The notes under the pieces were generated by a model. The model had not been told where the DNA came from. It searched no databases and was given only the letters and a program-made list of their open reading frames with translations. The position numbers and the translations under genes are program-made. Shown in pieces: positions 46,385 to 55,376 of a DNA stretch of 64,000 bases. Source of the DNA: Pseudonocardia sp. HH130629-09. Its GTDB lineage: Bacteria; Actinomycetota; Actinomycetes; Mycobacteriales; Pseudonocardiaceae. Where the stretch lies: assembly GCF_001294645.1 (NCBI RefSeq), contig NZ_CP011868.1, positions 2,232,001 through 2,296,000 on the forward strand, read 5' to 3'. Every line of letters begins with the position of its first letter. Position 1 is the stretch's first letter.

Positions 46385-47296
46385 ATGACGGACCTGAGGG
46401 ACAGGGTGGCGCTGGTGGCGGGCGCGACGCGCGGCGCCGGACGGGGGATCGCGGTCGAGCTGGGCGCGGCCGGCGCGGTCGTGTACTGCACCGGCCGCAG
46501 CACCCGCGCGGCCCGCTCGGAGTACGACCGGCCGGAGACGATCGAGGACACCGCCGATCTCGTCACCGCCGCGGGCGGCACCGGCATCGCCGTGCCCACC
46601 GACCACCTCGACCCCGGAGCGGTCGCGGCGCTGGTGGCGCGGGTCGAGCGCGACCACGGCAGGCTCGACGTGCTGGTCAACGACATCTGGGGCGGCGAGA
46701 TGATGGTCGAGTGGGACGTCCCGGTCTGGGAGCACGACCTGGACAACGGGCTGCGCACGCTGCGCCTGGCGGTCGAGACCCACCTCGTCACCGCCCACCA
46801 CGCCCTGGGGCTGCTCGCCCGCACGCCCGGCGGCCTCGTCGTCGAGGTCACCGACGGCACCGACGCCTACAACGCCGAGAACTACCGGCTCAACGTGTTC
46901 TACGACCTGGCCAAGATCGCGCCCATCCGGCTGGCCCGGTCCTGGGCGCACGAGCTGCGCGGGCACGGCGGGACCGCGGTCGCGGTCACCCCGGGCTGGC
47001 TGCGCTCGGAGATCATGCTGGAGCAGTTCGGGGTCACCGCCGACACCTGGCGCGACGCGTGCGCGGCCGAGCCGCACTTCGCGATCTCGGAGAGCCCGCG
47101 GTTCGTCGGCCGCGGGATCGCCGCGCTGGCCGCCGACCCCGACCGGCACCGCTGGAACGGCCGCTCCACCTCCTCGGGCGAGCTCGGGCGGGCCTACGGG
47201 GTCGACGACGTCGACGGGTCCCGGCCCGACGCCTGGCGCTACGTCACCGAGGTCCAGGACGCGGGACTGCCCGCCGACACGACGGGATACCGGTGA
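46385..47296 (+). CDS. short-chain dehydrogenase/reductase
   Basis: A 303-aa SDR: cofactor loop GATRGAGRGIAVELG near residues 12-26, CTGRSTR next (NADPH-type), LDVLVNDIWGGE in place of the common NNAG motif, and the catalytic FYDLAK (YxxxK) near residue 180. The variant NDIWGG and the extended C-terminus with GRSTSSGELGRAYG mark a subgroup often annotated only as SDR. ATG 46385 is chosen as the cofactor strand follows directly; CACGCT seven bases upstream is a weak leaderless-type -10. It is divergent from the PPOX operon. Confidence 0.85.
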   Translation: MTDLRDRVALVAGATRGAGRGIAVELGAAGAVVYCTGRSTRAARSEYDRPETIEDTADLVTAAGGTGIAVPTDHLDPGAVAALVARVERDHGRLDVLVNDIWGGEMMVEWDVPVWEHDLDNGLRTLRLAVETHLVTAHHALGLLARTPGGLVVEVTDGTDAYNAENYRLNVFYDLAKIAPIRLARSWAHELRGHGGTAVAVTPGWLRSEIMLEQFGVTADTWRDACAAEPHFAISESPRFVGRGIAALAADPDRHRWNGRSTSSGELGRAYGVDDVDGSRPDAWRYVTEVQDAGLPADTTGYR

Positions 47297-47300
47297 CGGC

Positions 47301-48533
47301 TCACACGGAAGCGCGCGCGTCGCGCCGCTGGATGACCAGCAGCGCCGCCAGAGCCAGCAGCGCGAGCACCGCGGCCGCGACGCAGAACACGATCCCCGCG
47401 GTCCGCAGCCCCCACGCCTGGCTCGCCGCGCCCAGCCCGACGACCGGCAGCGAGATCGCCACGTAGACCACCACGAAGTACGACGACGTCGTCCCCGCCC
47501 GCTGGTGGGCCTCCACCCGCGCGGTCACCGAGGCCAGGCCAGTGGAGAACGTCATGCCCTGACCGGCCCCGGCGACCACCGCGCCCGCCACCAGCTCGGC
47601 CATCGAGCCCTGCCCCACCGCCAGTGCGACGAGCGCGAGACCGGCCGCCAGCAGCACACAGCCCAGGGCGAGGATCCGCTCGGTGGGCGCGGTGCGGACC
47701 GCGAGCTGCGCCAGCACCGAGGCGCCCAGCAGCAGCAGCGACATCGCCCCGGCGACGGCGTGGTTCGAGATCCCGACCAGCTCCGCCACGATCCGCGGGG
47801 ACAGAGCGGTGAACAGGCCCAGCACCGCGAACCCGGCGAACCCGGCCGTCGCCGCCGGCACGAACACCGCGCGCACCGCGGGTGGCACCTCGGGGACCTG
47901 AGGCCGCAGCGTCGGGTGCGCGGGCCGGTCGGTCACCGTCTCCGGTGCGCCGAGCACGAGCAGCCCGCACAGCGCGACGGCGACCGCGTGCACCGCGAAG
48001 GACAGGTGCAGCGGCGCGGGCAGGTACTCCACGGCCACCCCGGCGAGCGCCGCGCCCAGCCCGAGCCCGCCGATGTTGGCGACGGTCGCGACCGCGGCCC
48101 CGCGTTCCCGCCAGGACTCCGGTGCGGCCTCGATGACCGCGGCGGTCGCCGCCCCCGCGAAGATCCCGGCGGAGAACCCGGACAGCAGCCGCCCCACCAG
48201 CAGCACCCACACCGGACCCGCGACCAGGAACACCAGGCTCGACGCCAGCGACAGCGCCACCCCGGCCAGCAGCACCGGTCGCCGCCCCAGCTGGTCCGAC
48301 CACCGGCCGGTGACCAGCAGCGCGGCGAGCACACCGACCGCGTAGAGCGCGAAGATCACGGTCTGGACGGTCGGGGAGAACCCGAGCTCGCGCTGGTAGA
48401 GCGCGTACATCGGGGTCGGCATCGTCGCCCCGAGCATCACCACGGCGAACGTCACGGCCAGGCCGGCGACGGCGGCGGCCCGAGGCAGGCGGAGGATGGC
48501 GGAACCCCTTCCGGAGGACGTTGCGCGGTGCAC
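47301..48533 (-). CDS. MFS transporter
   Basis: A 410-aa membrane protein with 12 hydrophobic segments and the motif GRWSDQLGRRPVLL between segments two and three (about residues 72-85). The pattern MPTPMYALYQRELGFSPTVQTVIFALYAVGVL and the mid-protein PAHPTLRPQVPEVPPAV loop are typical of actinobacterial drug-efflux-like MFS proteins. GTG 48533 is the only plausible start before the first helix, preceded by no clear ribosome binding site. It converges closely (four bases) on the SDR gene. Substrate unknown. Confidence 0.82.
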   Translation of the reverse strand: MHRATSSGRGSAILRLPRAAAVAGLAVTFAVVMLGATMPTPMYALYQRELGFSPTVQTVIFALYAVGVLAALLVTGRWSDQLGRRPVLLAGVALSLASSLVFLVAGPVWVLLVGRLLSGFSAGIFAGAATAAVIEAAPESWRERGAAVATVANIGGLGLGAALAGVAVEYLPAPLHLSFAVHAVAVALCGLLVLGAPETVTDRPAHPTLRPQVPEVPPAVRAVFVPAATAGFAGFAVLGLFTALSPRIVAELVGISNHAVAGAMSLLLLGASVLAQLAVRTAPTERILALGCVLLAAGLALVALAVGQGSMAELVAGAVVAGAGQGMTFSTGLASVTARVEAHQRAGTTSSYFVVVYVAISLPVVGLGAASQAWGLRTAGIVFCVAAAVLALLALAALLVIQRRDARASV

Positions 48534-48574
48534 CGACGATGATCGCAGCCGGCCCGTGCGACGGCATCCGCAGC

Positions 48575-48610
48575 GGCGGCGCCCCGGGCCGCACGGTCGG
48601 GGGCGCCGCC
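48575..48610 (-). terminator. hairpin between the SDR and MFS genes
   Basis: A perfect 11-bp stem GGCGGCGCCCC/GGGGCGCCGCC (48575-48585 with 48600-48610) with a 14-base loop lies in the 244-base space after the minus-strand SDR gene. The rest of that space (48534-48777) shows no coding pattern. Confidence 0.5.
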
Positions 48611-48777
48611 GGAGGTGCAGGTCGACCCCGTCCGGCGGCGGACGGGTCTTGACCGTCGCTCCGACGCCCCGGTGGGCGTTGTCGGCCGCCGGCCGAGGTC
48701 CGGTGCCCGACCGACCGGACCCTCCGGCGGCTCCCACCTCGGGCGCGCGGCGCGCGGTCACGAACTCCCGAAGTCCC

Positions 48778-49602
48778 TCACTGGGCGGCGACCGCGACCG
48801 ACTCCAGCGACCGCCACGAGCCGATCCGGTCCTCGTAGGTGCCGACCACGAGGGGGAGCACGTGGGCGCCCAGCAGCAGGCGGAGCGGGGGCTCCGCCAT
48901 GTCGACCAGGTCGAGGACGGCGCGGTCGGTGTGTGCCGGATCGGCGACCGGCATCTCGGCGAACACCTTGCCGGTCCGGGCCCGGGCCGCGTCGTAGGCG
49001 GGGTGGGGCTCGGTCTGCTCACCGGCGGAGCCGAAGCCCGTGACGTACGCGGCGGGCTCCACCAGCGTCACCTTCACACCGAAGTCGCTGGTCTCCTGGG
49101 CGAAGGACTCCCCGAGCCCCTCGACCGCGTACTTCGACGCACCGTAGAGGGCGGCGGTGGGGAAACTGATCAGCCCGCCGAAGCTCGACGTGATCAGTAC
49201 GTGGCCGTGCCGCTGCTCGCGCAGGATCGGGGCGACGGCCTGCAGGAGCCAGACCACCCCGAACAGGTTGACCTCGATCTGCCGACGGGCGGAAGCCTCC
49301 GTGGTCTCCTCCAGCGCGCCGAACAGCCCGTGGCCGGCGTTCGCCACGACGACGTCCAGCCGACCGAACCGCTCGACGCCCTGCGCCACCGCCGCGAACA
49401 CCGCTGCACGGTCGGTGACGTCCAGAGTCATCGCCACCGCCTGGTCCGGGTACTGCGCCACCAGGTCCTCGACCGAGGAGACGTCGCGGGCGGTGACCAC
49501 GACCCGATCACCGCGGCGCAGCGCCGCCTCGGCCCAGACCCGACCGAAGCCCCGCGACGATCCGGTGACGAACCAGACCTTGCCGCCATCGTGCGAACTC
49601 AT
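48778..49602 (-). CDS. short-chain dehydrogenase/reductase
   Basis: A 274-aa classical SDR: TGSSRGFGRVWAEAAL near residues 13-28, LDVTD, VVANAGHGLFG (NAG motif), the catalytic Ser in ITSSFGG and YGASK (YxxxK) near residue 155. The SRGFGR cofactor loop and the length match the group of oxidoreductases commonly paired with divergent MmyB-type regulators. ATG 49602 has GAAGGGA upstream. The XRE-type regulator gene divergent 138 bases away probably represses it through the inverted repeats between them. Confidence 0.87.
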   Translation of the reverse strand: MSSHDGGKVWFVTGSSRGFGRVWAEAALRRGDRVVVTARDVSSVEDLVAQYPDQAVAMTLDVTDRAAVFAAVAQGVERFGRLDVVVANAGHGLFGALEETTEASARRQIEVNLFGVVWLLQAVAPILREQRHGHVLITSSFGGLISFPTAALYGASKYAVEGLGESFAQETSDFGVKVTLVEPAAYVTGFGSAGEQTEPHPAYDAARARTGKVFAEMPVADPAHTDRAVLDLVDMAEPPLRLLLGAHVLPLVVGTYEDRIGSWRSLESVAVAAQ

Positions 49603-49624
49603 GTGAATCCCTTCGTCCCGACTG

Positions 49625-49649
49625 ACTCGTGCTCTCGTACGGAACGAGT
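49625..49649. promoter_or_regulatory. inverted repeat ACTCGT/ACGAGT upstream of the SDR gene
   Basis: Perfect 6-base arms at 49625-49630 and 49644-49649 lie 23 bases before the SDR start. A candidate operator in the divergent promoter region. Confidence 0.4.
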
Positions 49650-49669
49650 TCATCCCTGGTCGCGTCGTG

Positions 49670-49700
49670 CTGCCAGATCGGGTGAAGGGGGGTCTGGCAG
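49670..49700. promoter_or_regulatory. inverted repeat CTGCCAGA/TCTGGCAG, candidate regulator site
   Basis: Perfect 8-base arms (49670-49677 and 49693-49700) with a 15-base spacer lie between the divergent SDR and MmyB-type regulator genes, 28 bases before the latter's -10 element. Confidence 0.55.
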
Positions 49701-49727
49701 AACCTGCCTCCCCGGCAACGCTCGCCG

Positions 49728-49733
49728 TAACCT
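49728..49733 (+). promoter_or_regulatory. -10 element TAACCT, leaderless start of the MmyB-type gene
   Basis: TAACCT is followed by seven bases and GTG 49741. Confidence 0.5.
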
Positions 49734-49740
49734 GGAGATC

Positions 49741-50610
49741 GTGGACCAACGTCAGCAGATCCGTCAGTTCTTGATCAGCCGACGAGCACGCCTCACCCCC
49801 GAGGCGGTGGGCCTGCCCACACCGGCGGGCCATCGCCGCGTCCCCGGCCTGCGCCGCGAGGAGGCTGCAACCCTGGCCGGGGTCAGCGTCGACTACTACA
49901 CCAGGCTCGAGCGCGGGACCGCCACCGGCGTCTCGGACTCGGTGCTGCAGGGCCTGTGCCGAGCACTCGCCCTCGACGACGCCGAACGCGCGCACCTGAG
50001 TGATCTCCTTCGGGCAGCCACCGCCACCACCGTGGCCCGGCAGCGGCGACTCCCGTCCCGACAGATCTCACCCAGCATGCAGCGGGTACTGGACAGCATG
50101 ATCACCTCACCCGCGTTCGTCACCAACTCCCGACTGGACCTCGTCGCCACCAACAGCCTGTGCGCCGCGCTGTACGCCGACCTGGACGACCACACCGGCT
50201 CCGCGGTCAACCTCGCCCGGTACACCTTCCTCGACCCCCGCGCGCTCGACTTCTACCCCGAGTGGGACACCGTCGCAGAGATGACCGTGGCCCTGCTGCG
50301 CTCCAGCGCCGGGCACGACCCCCTCGACCGCGACCTCTCCGACCTCATCGGCGAACTCGTCACGCGCAGCGACGAGTTCCGCACCCGGTGGGCCGCGCAC
50401 CACGTCCAGCACCACACCTCCGGCCACAAGCGCTTCCACCACCCCGTCGTCGGCGACCTCGAGCTCGCGTTCGACTCCATGGACCACGCCGCGGACCCCA
50501 CCTTGACCATGACGGTGTACACGGCCGAGCCGGGATCACCCTCCGCCGACGCACTCACCCTGCTCGGCACCTGGACCGCACCCGTGGACCGAGCACGAGG
50601 CGCGCACTGA
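49741..50610 (+). CDS. helix-turn-helix regulator with MmyB-like ligand domain
   Basis: A 289-aa protein with an N-terminal XRE-type helix-turn-helix (RARLTPEAVGLPTPAGHRRVPGLRREEAATLAGVSVDYYTRLERG in segments, residues 14-60) and a C-terminal PAS-like MmyB ligand-binding domain beginning SPSMQRVLDSMITSPAFVTNSRLDLVATN. This two-domain family typically represses a divergent SDR gene, exactly the arrangement here, and binds fatty-acid-like ligands in known cases. GTG 49741 is leaderless by the -10 spacing. The start context is not disturbed; the long open frame upstream is a shadow. Confidence 0.87.
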   Translation: MDQRQQIRQFLISRRARLTPEAVGLPTPAGHRRVPGLRREEAATLAGVSVDYYTRLERGTATGVSDSVLQGLCRALALDDAERAHLSDLLRAATATTVARQRRLPSRQISPSMQRVLDSMITSPAFVTNSRLDLVATNSLCAALYADLDDHTGSAVNLARYTFLDPRALDFYPEWDTVAEMTVALLRSSAGHDPLDRDLSDLIGELVTRSDEFRTRWAAHHVQHHTSGHKRFHHPVVGDLELAFDSMDHAADPTLTMTVYTAEPGSPSADALTLLGTWTAPVDRARGAH

Positions 50611-50756
50611 CAATCTCACCGCGCCCCCGCCGAGCCGATCAGGAGTCGGCGATCGCGAGGGCCTGAACCGCGGCGACGGGCCGGCGCGCCCGGTACGGCC
50701 GGCCACGGCAGGTCCAGGGGCCCGTCGAGGAGACCGACCCGCTCGCACGCCTCCGG

Positions 50757-52280
50757 TCAGACACCGGCGCGGTGGGTGAACCGTCCGCCGAGGAGCGTCG
50801 CCGCGACCGGCATCGCCCGCAGCGTCGCCGGGTCGCAGGAGGTCGGGTCGGCGTCGGTCAGCACGAGGTCGGCGGGCGCGCCCACGTCGATCGCGGCGGC
50901 CGAGCCGTCGACCATCCCGAACGACGCACCGAGCGCGGTCGCCCGGTCGATCTCCTGCTCGGGGTGCCAGCGGTCCCGGTCGCCTGCGGTGCGGTGCACG
51001 GCCGCGGCGAGCGCGATCCACGGGTCCAGCGGCGCCACCGGGGCGTCGGAGCCGAGCGCGAGGCGGGCCCCGGCGCGGTGCAGTGCCGCGAACGCGAACG
51101 CCCGGCCGGTCCGGCCCGCCCAGAGCCGGTCGGCGACGTCGCGGTCGTCGAGGGCGTGCTCGGGCTGCACGCTCGCGACAAGGCCGAGCTCGGCGAAGCG
51201 GGGCACGTCGTCACCGGTGAGCAGCTGGGCGTGCTCGACCCGTCCCCGGGCCCCGGTGGCGGCGAACGCGTCGAGGACCAGGGTGTTGGCATGGTCGCCG
51301 ATGGCGTGCAGGGCGGCGAGCAGACCGCCGGCGTGCGCCCGGGCCAGCAGCGGGCGCAGCTGCCCCGGCGGGACGAGGAGCAGCCCGCACGGGTGTTCCA
51401 AGGGGTTCTCCGGCGGCGCGGGGTAGGGGTCGTAGCAGTAGGCGGTGCGGGTGTTGAGCGAGCCGTCGGTGATCACCTTGAGCGGTCCCGCGGTGAGCAG
51501 GCCCGCCGTGCCGTCGACGACGTCGCCGGTGCGGAGCCCGGTGGCCAGGGCGTCGTCGAGGCGTTCGGGCCACACCGACGCCTCGATCCGTAGCCCCGTC
51601 GTGCCGCCGGCGATCCGGCGCCGCCAGGCCGGCAGTGACCACGGCGCCTCGAAGTCGACGACCCCGACCACCCCGCGCGCCGCCGCCGCGGCGACGGCGT
51701 CGGCGACGAACCCGTCGAGGGCCTCGGCCGGCACGTCCGACAGGGCCGGGGTCACGGCGAAGAACTCGGACTCTCGGATCCGTCCCGTCGGGTGCCCGTC
51801 GTGACCGAAGCGGGCCAGCGCGGCACCGTTCAGCCAACCCTGGTGCAGGTCGCCGGACACCAGCACGACCGGGACGTCCCCGGTGACCGGGTCGAGCAGC
51901 GACCGGTGCGCCTCGTCCGGCCACAGCGCGTCGCGGAAGCCGAAGCCGACCAGCACCTCACCGGCGGCCGGTGGCGCGTCGGCCACCCGGTGCGCCACCA
52001 GCGCGGCGGCCTCGGCGGCCGAGCGGGTCCCGGAGACGTCCAGCCGGCGGCGGGCCAGCGCCCACTGCGCCATGTGCACGTGGTGGTCCCACAGCCCCGG
52101 CAGCAGCGCCCGGCCGTCGCAGTCGACGACCTCGGCCCCGTCCGGGTCGAGCCCGGCGCGCACGGCACGCACCCGGCCCCCGTCCAGGAGCACGTCGACG
52201 GGGTCGCCCAGGCCGTCGCAGCCGGGCCGCAGCGGCCGGACCGACCGCAGCAGCAGGGAGCTCGTCGGCAGGGTGCTCAT
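50757..52280 (-). CDS. amidohydrolase-family (YtcJ-like) protein
   Basis: A 507-aa metal-dependent amidohydrolase of the PF07969/YtcJ type. Visible: the metal site HHVHMAQW near residues 54-61, VSGDLHQGWLN, KVITDGSLNTRTA, HAIGD and the terminal GSDAPVAPLDPW with the catalytic Asp; the composite beta-sandwich strands flank the barrel (LLLRSVRP at the start, ADLVLTDAD at the end). The substrate is unknown; YtcJ-like proteins act on N-acyl or aminoaryl compounds. Its ATG overlaps the stop of the upstream PAP2-kinase gene (ATGA), so the two are co-translated. The 146 bases after it hold nothing recognised. Confidence 0.85.
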   Translation of the reverse strand: MSTLPTSSLLLRSVRPLRPGCDGLGDPVDVLLDGGRVRAVRAGLDPDGAEVVDCDGRALLPGLWDHHVHMAQWALARRRLDVSGTRSAAEAAALVAHRVADAPPAAGEVLVGFGFRDALWPDEAHRSLLDPVTGDVPVVLVSGDLHQGWLNGAALARFGHDGHPTGRIRESEFFAVTPALSDVPAEALDGFVADAVAAAAARGVVGVVDFEAPWSLPAWRRRIAGGTTGLRIEASVWPERLDDALATGLRTGDVVDGTAGLLTAGPLKVITDGSLNTRTAYCYDPYPAPPENPLEHPCGLLLVPPGQLRPLLARAHAGGLLAALHAIGDHANTLVLDAFAATGARGRVEHAQLLTGDDVPRFAELGLVASVQPEHALDDRDVADRLWAGRTGRAFAFAALHRAGARLALGSDAPVAPLDPWIALAAAVHRTAGDRDRWHPEQEIDRATALGASFGMVDGSAAAIDVGAPADLVLTDADPTSCDPATLRAMPVAATLLGGRFTHRAGV

Positions 52281-53854
52281 CCCTGGAAGGGCCGGTCCCG
52301 CCCGGTCCAGCGGTCCTCGTCGCGGCGATAGACCGGGATCGGCTTCTCGGCGAGCCGGAAGGTGTAGCGCCCGGCCTCCTCGACGACCTCGCCGTCGGTG
52401 GCCAGCATGCTCGGCTCCAGCAGCTCGACGTCGAGGCTGGGCACCTCCCGCTGGTGGTAGACCCGGCTGTGCCCCAGGGCGCCCAGGATCAGCGCGATCA
52501 CCACCCGCAGCCGGGAGAACCGCACGTCGGCGCGGAGCCAGCGCACGTCGAGCAGGCCCGAGTCCAGCGTCGGCCGCCACGCCGGGACCGCGCCGCGCGG
52601 GTAGTACGGGCCGTTCCCGACGAACAGGAACCACACCTTGTACCAGCGGCCCTCGATCTTCACGCTGATCTTCTCCGAGCGCTGCAGCACGGTGATCAGC
52701 GCCGCGGCGAACGCCGGCCACTTGCCGTAGCGCGGCTGCCACCGCTCCCGCAGCCGCACCAGCTCCGGGTAGGAGCCGATCGAGGCGGTGTTGATGAAGT
52801 AGCGGGTGCGGGTGACCGAGATGTCCTCGGGGTCGTCGAGTCGGCCCGGGTGGGCCTCGACCAGCGCCAGGTCGACCGCGACGGCCTCCCCGGCCTGGGT
52901 GGCGTCGACGGCCTCCTGCGTGTCGTAGACGCCGACGTCGCGCGCGAAGTGGTTCAGCGTCCCGCCCGGCACGACGACCAGCGGCAGCCCGTGCCGGTCC
53001 GCGACCGCGGCGGCGGTGGCGACGGTGCCGTCCCCGCCCGCGACCCCCACGGCGCGCACCCACCGCCCGCGCTCGGCCAGCGCGTCCTCCAGCATGTCCT
53101 CGACCTTCACCCCGTCGCCGACCACCAGGTGGTGCGCCGCGGGCAGCCGCTCCCGCACCTCCTCGGACACGTCGGTGTCGGGCGGCCCGGAGAACGGGTT
53201 CGACACGATGACCAGGCCCTCGCCCTGCGGCAGCGCCGGCACGGTGTCGATCGGACGGGCGCGGGCCTCGTCGCTGGGGCGCACCGGCCACCAGCGGTTC
53301 GTCAGCTTCGCCACGCCGGTGCCGATCGCCGCGCCGACGAGCACGTCGGACGTCCAGTGCACCCCCACGTGCACCCGTGACCAGCCCACCAGCGCCGCCA
53401 GCGGCACCACGACCGGTGCGGCCCGGCGGTTCTCCATCACCACCGCCGTCGCGAACGCCGCGGCCGAGGCGGCGTGCCCCGACGGGAACGACGACGACGA
53501 CGGCGGGTCGGCCACCGTCCGGTAGGCCGGCAGTTCGGCCGCGGCCGGGCGCCGGCGCGGCAGCAACGGCTTGAGCAGCGCGTTCGCGGTGAAGCTGGTC
53601 AGCGCGATGGACGCGATCCCGCGCATCGCCGCCTTGCGCCAGGCTCCCCGGCGCACCGACAGCACCGCGGCGATCGCGAACCACAGCACGCTGTGGTCGG
53701 CGGTGCGGGTCAGCCGCCGCAGGGAGGTGTCCACCCGGCTCGGTGGGCGGCTCGAGATGAACTCGGTGACCGCCCGGTCGGCCCGGGACACCGAGTCCGC
53801 CCCGCGGTCCAGTCGACGGGACCTGCGGGCGACGCGTTCGAACCATCCACTCAC
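52277..53854 (-). CDS. PAP2 phosphatase-diacylglycerol kinase fusion protein
   Basis: A 525-aa bifunctional protein. The N-terminal half (about residues 40-190) is a membrane PAP2 phosphatase with [16 protein letters not shown] and [12 protein letters not shown], the three phosphatase motifs. The C-terminal half (about 205-515) is a diacylglycerol/sphingosine-kinase catalytic domain with VAGGDGT and [15 protein letters not shown]. It may interconvert phosphatidic acid-type lipids and diacylglycerol or handle isoprenoid phosphates. GTG 53854 has TACTGT seven bases upstream, giving a leaderless start only 42 bases from the divergent pafA start. The amidohydrolase gene overlaps its end. Confidence 0.88.
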   Translation of the reverse strand: MSGWFERVARRSRRLDRGADSVSRADRAVTEFISSRPPSRVDTSLRRLTRTADHSVLWFAIAAVLSVRRGAWRKAAMRGIASIALTSFTANALLKPLLPRRRPAAAELPAYRTVADPPSSSSFPSGHAASAAAFATAVVMENRRAAPVVVPLAALVGWSRVHVGVHWTSDVLVGAAIGTGVAKLTNRWWPVRPSDEARARPIDTVPALPQGEGLVIVSNPFSGPPDTDVSEEVRERLPAAHHLVVGDGVKVEDMLEDALAERGRWVRAVGVAGGDGTVATAAAVADRHGLPLVVVPGGTLNHFARDVGVYDTQEAVDATQAGEAVAVDLALVEAHPGRLDDPEDISVTRTRYFINTASIGSYPELVRLRERWQPRYGKWPAFAAALITVLQRSEKISVKIEGRWYKVWFLFVGNGPYYPRGAVPAWRPTLDSGLLDVRWLRADVRFSRLRVVIALILGALGHSRVYHQREVPSLDVELLEPSMLATDGEVVEEAGRYTFRLAEKPIPVYRRDEDRWTGRDRPFQG

Positions 53855-53861
53855 AGTCGTG

Positions 53862-53867
53862 ACAGTA
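53862..53867 (-). promoter_or_regulatory. -10 element TACTGT, leaderless start of the PAP2-kinase gene
   Basis: TACTGT on the minus strand lies seven bases before GTG 53854 and only 16 bases from the opposite-facing pafA -10 element. Confidence 0.5.
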
Positions 53868-53883
53868 GAGGGGGTCGGGCGCC

Positions 53884-53889
53884 TACCCT
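53884..53889 (+). promoter_or_regulatory. -10 element TACCCT, leaderless start of pafA
   Basis: TACCCT is followed by seven bases and ATG 53897. Confidence 0.5.
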
Positions 53890-53896
53890 GAACGGC

Positions 53897-55258
53897 ATGC
53901 AGCGTCGGATCTTCGGGGTCGAGACGGAGTTCGGTGTCACGTGCACCTTCCACGGGCAGCGCCGGCTGTCCCCGGACGAGGTGGCGCGCTACCTCTTCCG
54001 TCGGGTGGTGTCGTGGGGCCGGTCCTCCAACGTCTTCCTCCGCAACGGTGCCCGTCTCTACCTCGACGTCGGGTCGCACCCCGAGTACGCCACGGCGGAG
54101 TGCGACTCGCTGACCCAGCTCGTGTCCCACGACAAGGCCGGTGAGCGGATCCTGGAGGACCTCCTGGTCGACGCCGAACGCCGGCTGGTCGACGAGGGCA
54201 TCGGCGGCGACATCTACCTGTTCAAGAACAACACCGACTCCGCGGGCAACTCCTACGGCTGCCACGAGAACTACCTCGTCGCGCGGCAGGGCGAGTTCTC
54301 CCGGATCGCCGACGTGCTCCTGCCGTTCCTGGTCACCCGCCAGCTCATCTGCGGTGCCGGGAAGGTCCTGCAGACCCCGCGCGGCGCGGTCTACTGCCTG
54401 TCCCAGCGCGCCGAGCACATCTGGGAGGGCGTCTCCTCCGCGACGACCCGGTCCCGGCCGATCATCAATACCCGCGACGAGCCGCACGCCGACGCCGAGC
54501 GCTACCGGCGGCTGCACGTGATCGTCGGGGACTCGAACATGTCCGAGGTGACGACCCTGCTCAAGGTCGGGTCGGCCACCCTGGTGCTGGAGATGATCGA
54601 GGCCGGCGTCCAGTTCCGGGACTTCACCCTGGACAACCCGATCCGCGCGATCCGCGAGATCAGCCACGACCTCACCGGGCGCCGCCCGGTGCGGATGGCT
54701 GGTGGCCGGGAGGCCTCGGCGCTGGACATCCAGCGCGAGTACCACGCCCGCGCCGTCGAGTACCTGGAGGCGACCGGGCACCCGGACCCGGCGATGGCGC
54801 GCGTCGTCGAGCTGTGGGGGCGCACGCTGGGCGCCGTCGAGTCCCAGGACCTGTCGAAGATCGACCGCGAGATCGACTGGGCGATCAAGCACCGGCTGGT
54901 GGAGCGCTACCGGGCCAAGCACGACCTGGACCTGTCCAGCGCCCGGGTCGCCCAGCTCGACCTGGCCTACCACGACGTCCGCCGGGGCCGCGGCCTGTTC
55001 GACATGCTGCAGCGCAAGGCGCTGGTCGACCGGGTCACCGACGACGGCGAGATCGAGGCCGCCAAGGACACCCCGCCGCAGTCGACCCGGGCGAAGCTGC
55101 GCGGTGACTTCATCGCCGCGGCCCAGGCTGCCGGGCGGGACTTCACCGTCGACTGGGTGCACCTGAAGCTGAACGACCAGGCCCAGCGCACCGTGCTGTG
55201 CAAGGACCCGTTCCGCGCCGTCGACGAGCGGGTGGACCGCCTGATCGCCTCGCTCTGA
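53897..55258 (+). CDS. pafA: Pup-protein ligase
   Basis: A 453-aa glutamine-synthetase-like ligase that uses ATP to activate the C-terminal Glu of Pup and joins it to substrate lysines. The N-terminus [16 protein letters not shown] contains the metal-binding Glu9, and the catalytic Asp57 is in [11 protein letters not shown]. Further conserved segments are [44 protein letters not shown] and the C-terminal Pup-binding domain around [11 protein letters not shown]. It lacks the Dop loop, distinguishing it from dop. All key residues are intact. The stop TGA at 55256-55258 coincides with the target duplication of an IS1380-type element. Confidence 0.96.
   Translation: MQRRIFGVETEFGVTCTFHGQRRLSPDEVARYLFRRVVSWGRSSNVFLRNGARLYLDVGSHPEYATAECDSLTQLVSHDKAGERILEDLLVDAERRLVDEGIGGDIYLFKNNTDSAGNSYGCHENYLVARQGEFSRIADVLLPFLVTRQLICGAGKVLQTPRGAVYCLSQRAEHIWEGVSSATTRSRPIINTRDEPHADAERYRRLHVIVGDSNMSEVTTLLKVGSATLVLEMIEAGVQFRDFTLDNPIRAIREISHDLTGRRPVRMAGGREASALDIQREYHARAVEYLEATGHPDPAMARVVELWGRTLGAVESQDLSKIDREIDWAIKHRLVERYRAKHDLDLSSARVAQLDLAYHDVRRGRGLFDMLQRKALVDRVTDDGEIEAAKDTPPQSTRAKLRGDFIAAAQAAGRDFTVDWVHLKLNDQAQRTVLCKDPFRAVDERVDRLIASL
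55254..55258. repeat. left target-site duplication TCTGA of the IS element
   Basis: TCTGA here and at 56997-57001 flank the element directly. The last three bases are the pafA stop codon. Confidence 0.85.
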
Positions 55259-55275
55259 CCCGAATCCGCGAGTAG
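55259..55275 (+). repeat. left terminal inverted repeat of the IS element
   Basis: CCCGAATCCGCGAGTAG, an exact reverse complement of 56980-56996. Confidence 0.9.
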
Positions 55276-55279
55276 CGCT

Positions 55280-55374
55280 GGTGTCCGGACTGGGGAGATG
55301 GCGATAGGTGCCCGCTGACCTGCGATGATCGTGTTTGCGACGACACGACATTGCGGGTTGAGAGGACACCTATC
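55280..55374 (+). promoter_or_regulatory. possible RNA hairpin guarding the transposase start
   Basis: GGACACCTATC (55364-55374), placed between the ribosome binding site GAGAGGA and GTG 55377, is complementary to GATAGGTG (55303-55310) and also to GGTGTCC (55280-55286). In a transcript entering from pafA these pairings would hide the translation start, as known for anti-readthrough hairpins of other IS elements. Inference from base pairing only. Confidence 0.4.
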
Positions 55375-55376
55375 AG

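Noticed and set aside
48534-48777. Possible small gene between the MFS and SDR genes
   Set aside because: All frames are Arg/Pro-rich low complexity; only a hairpin is supported.
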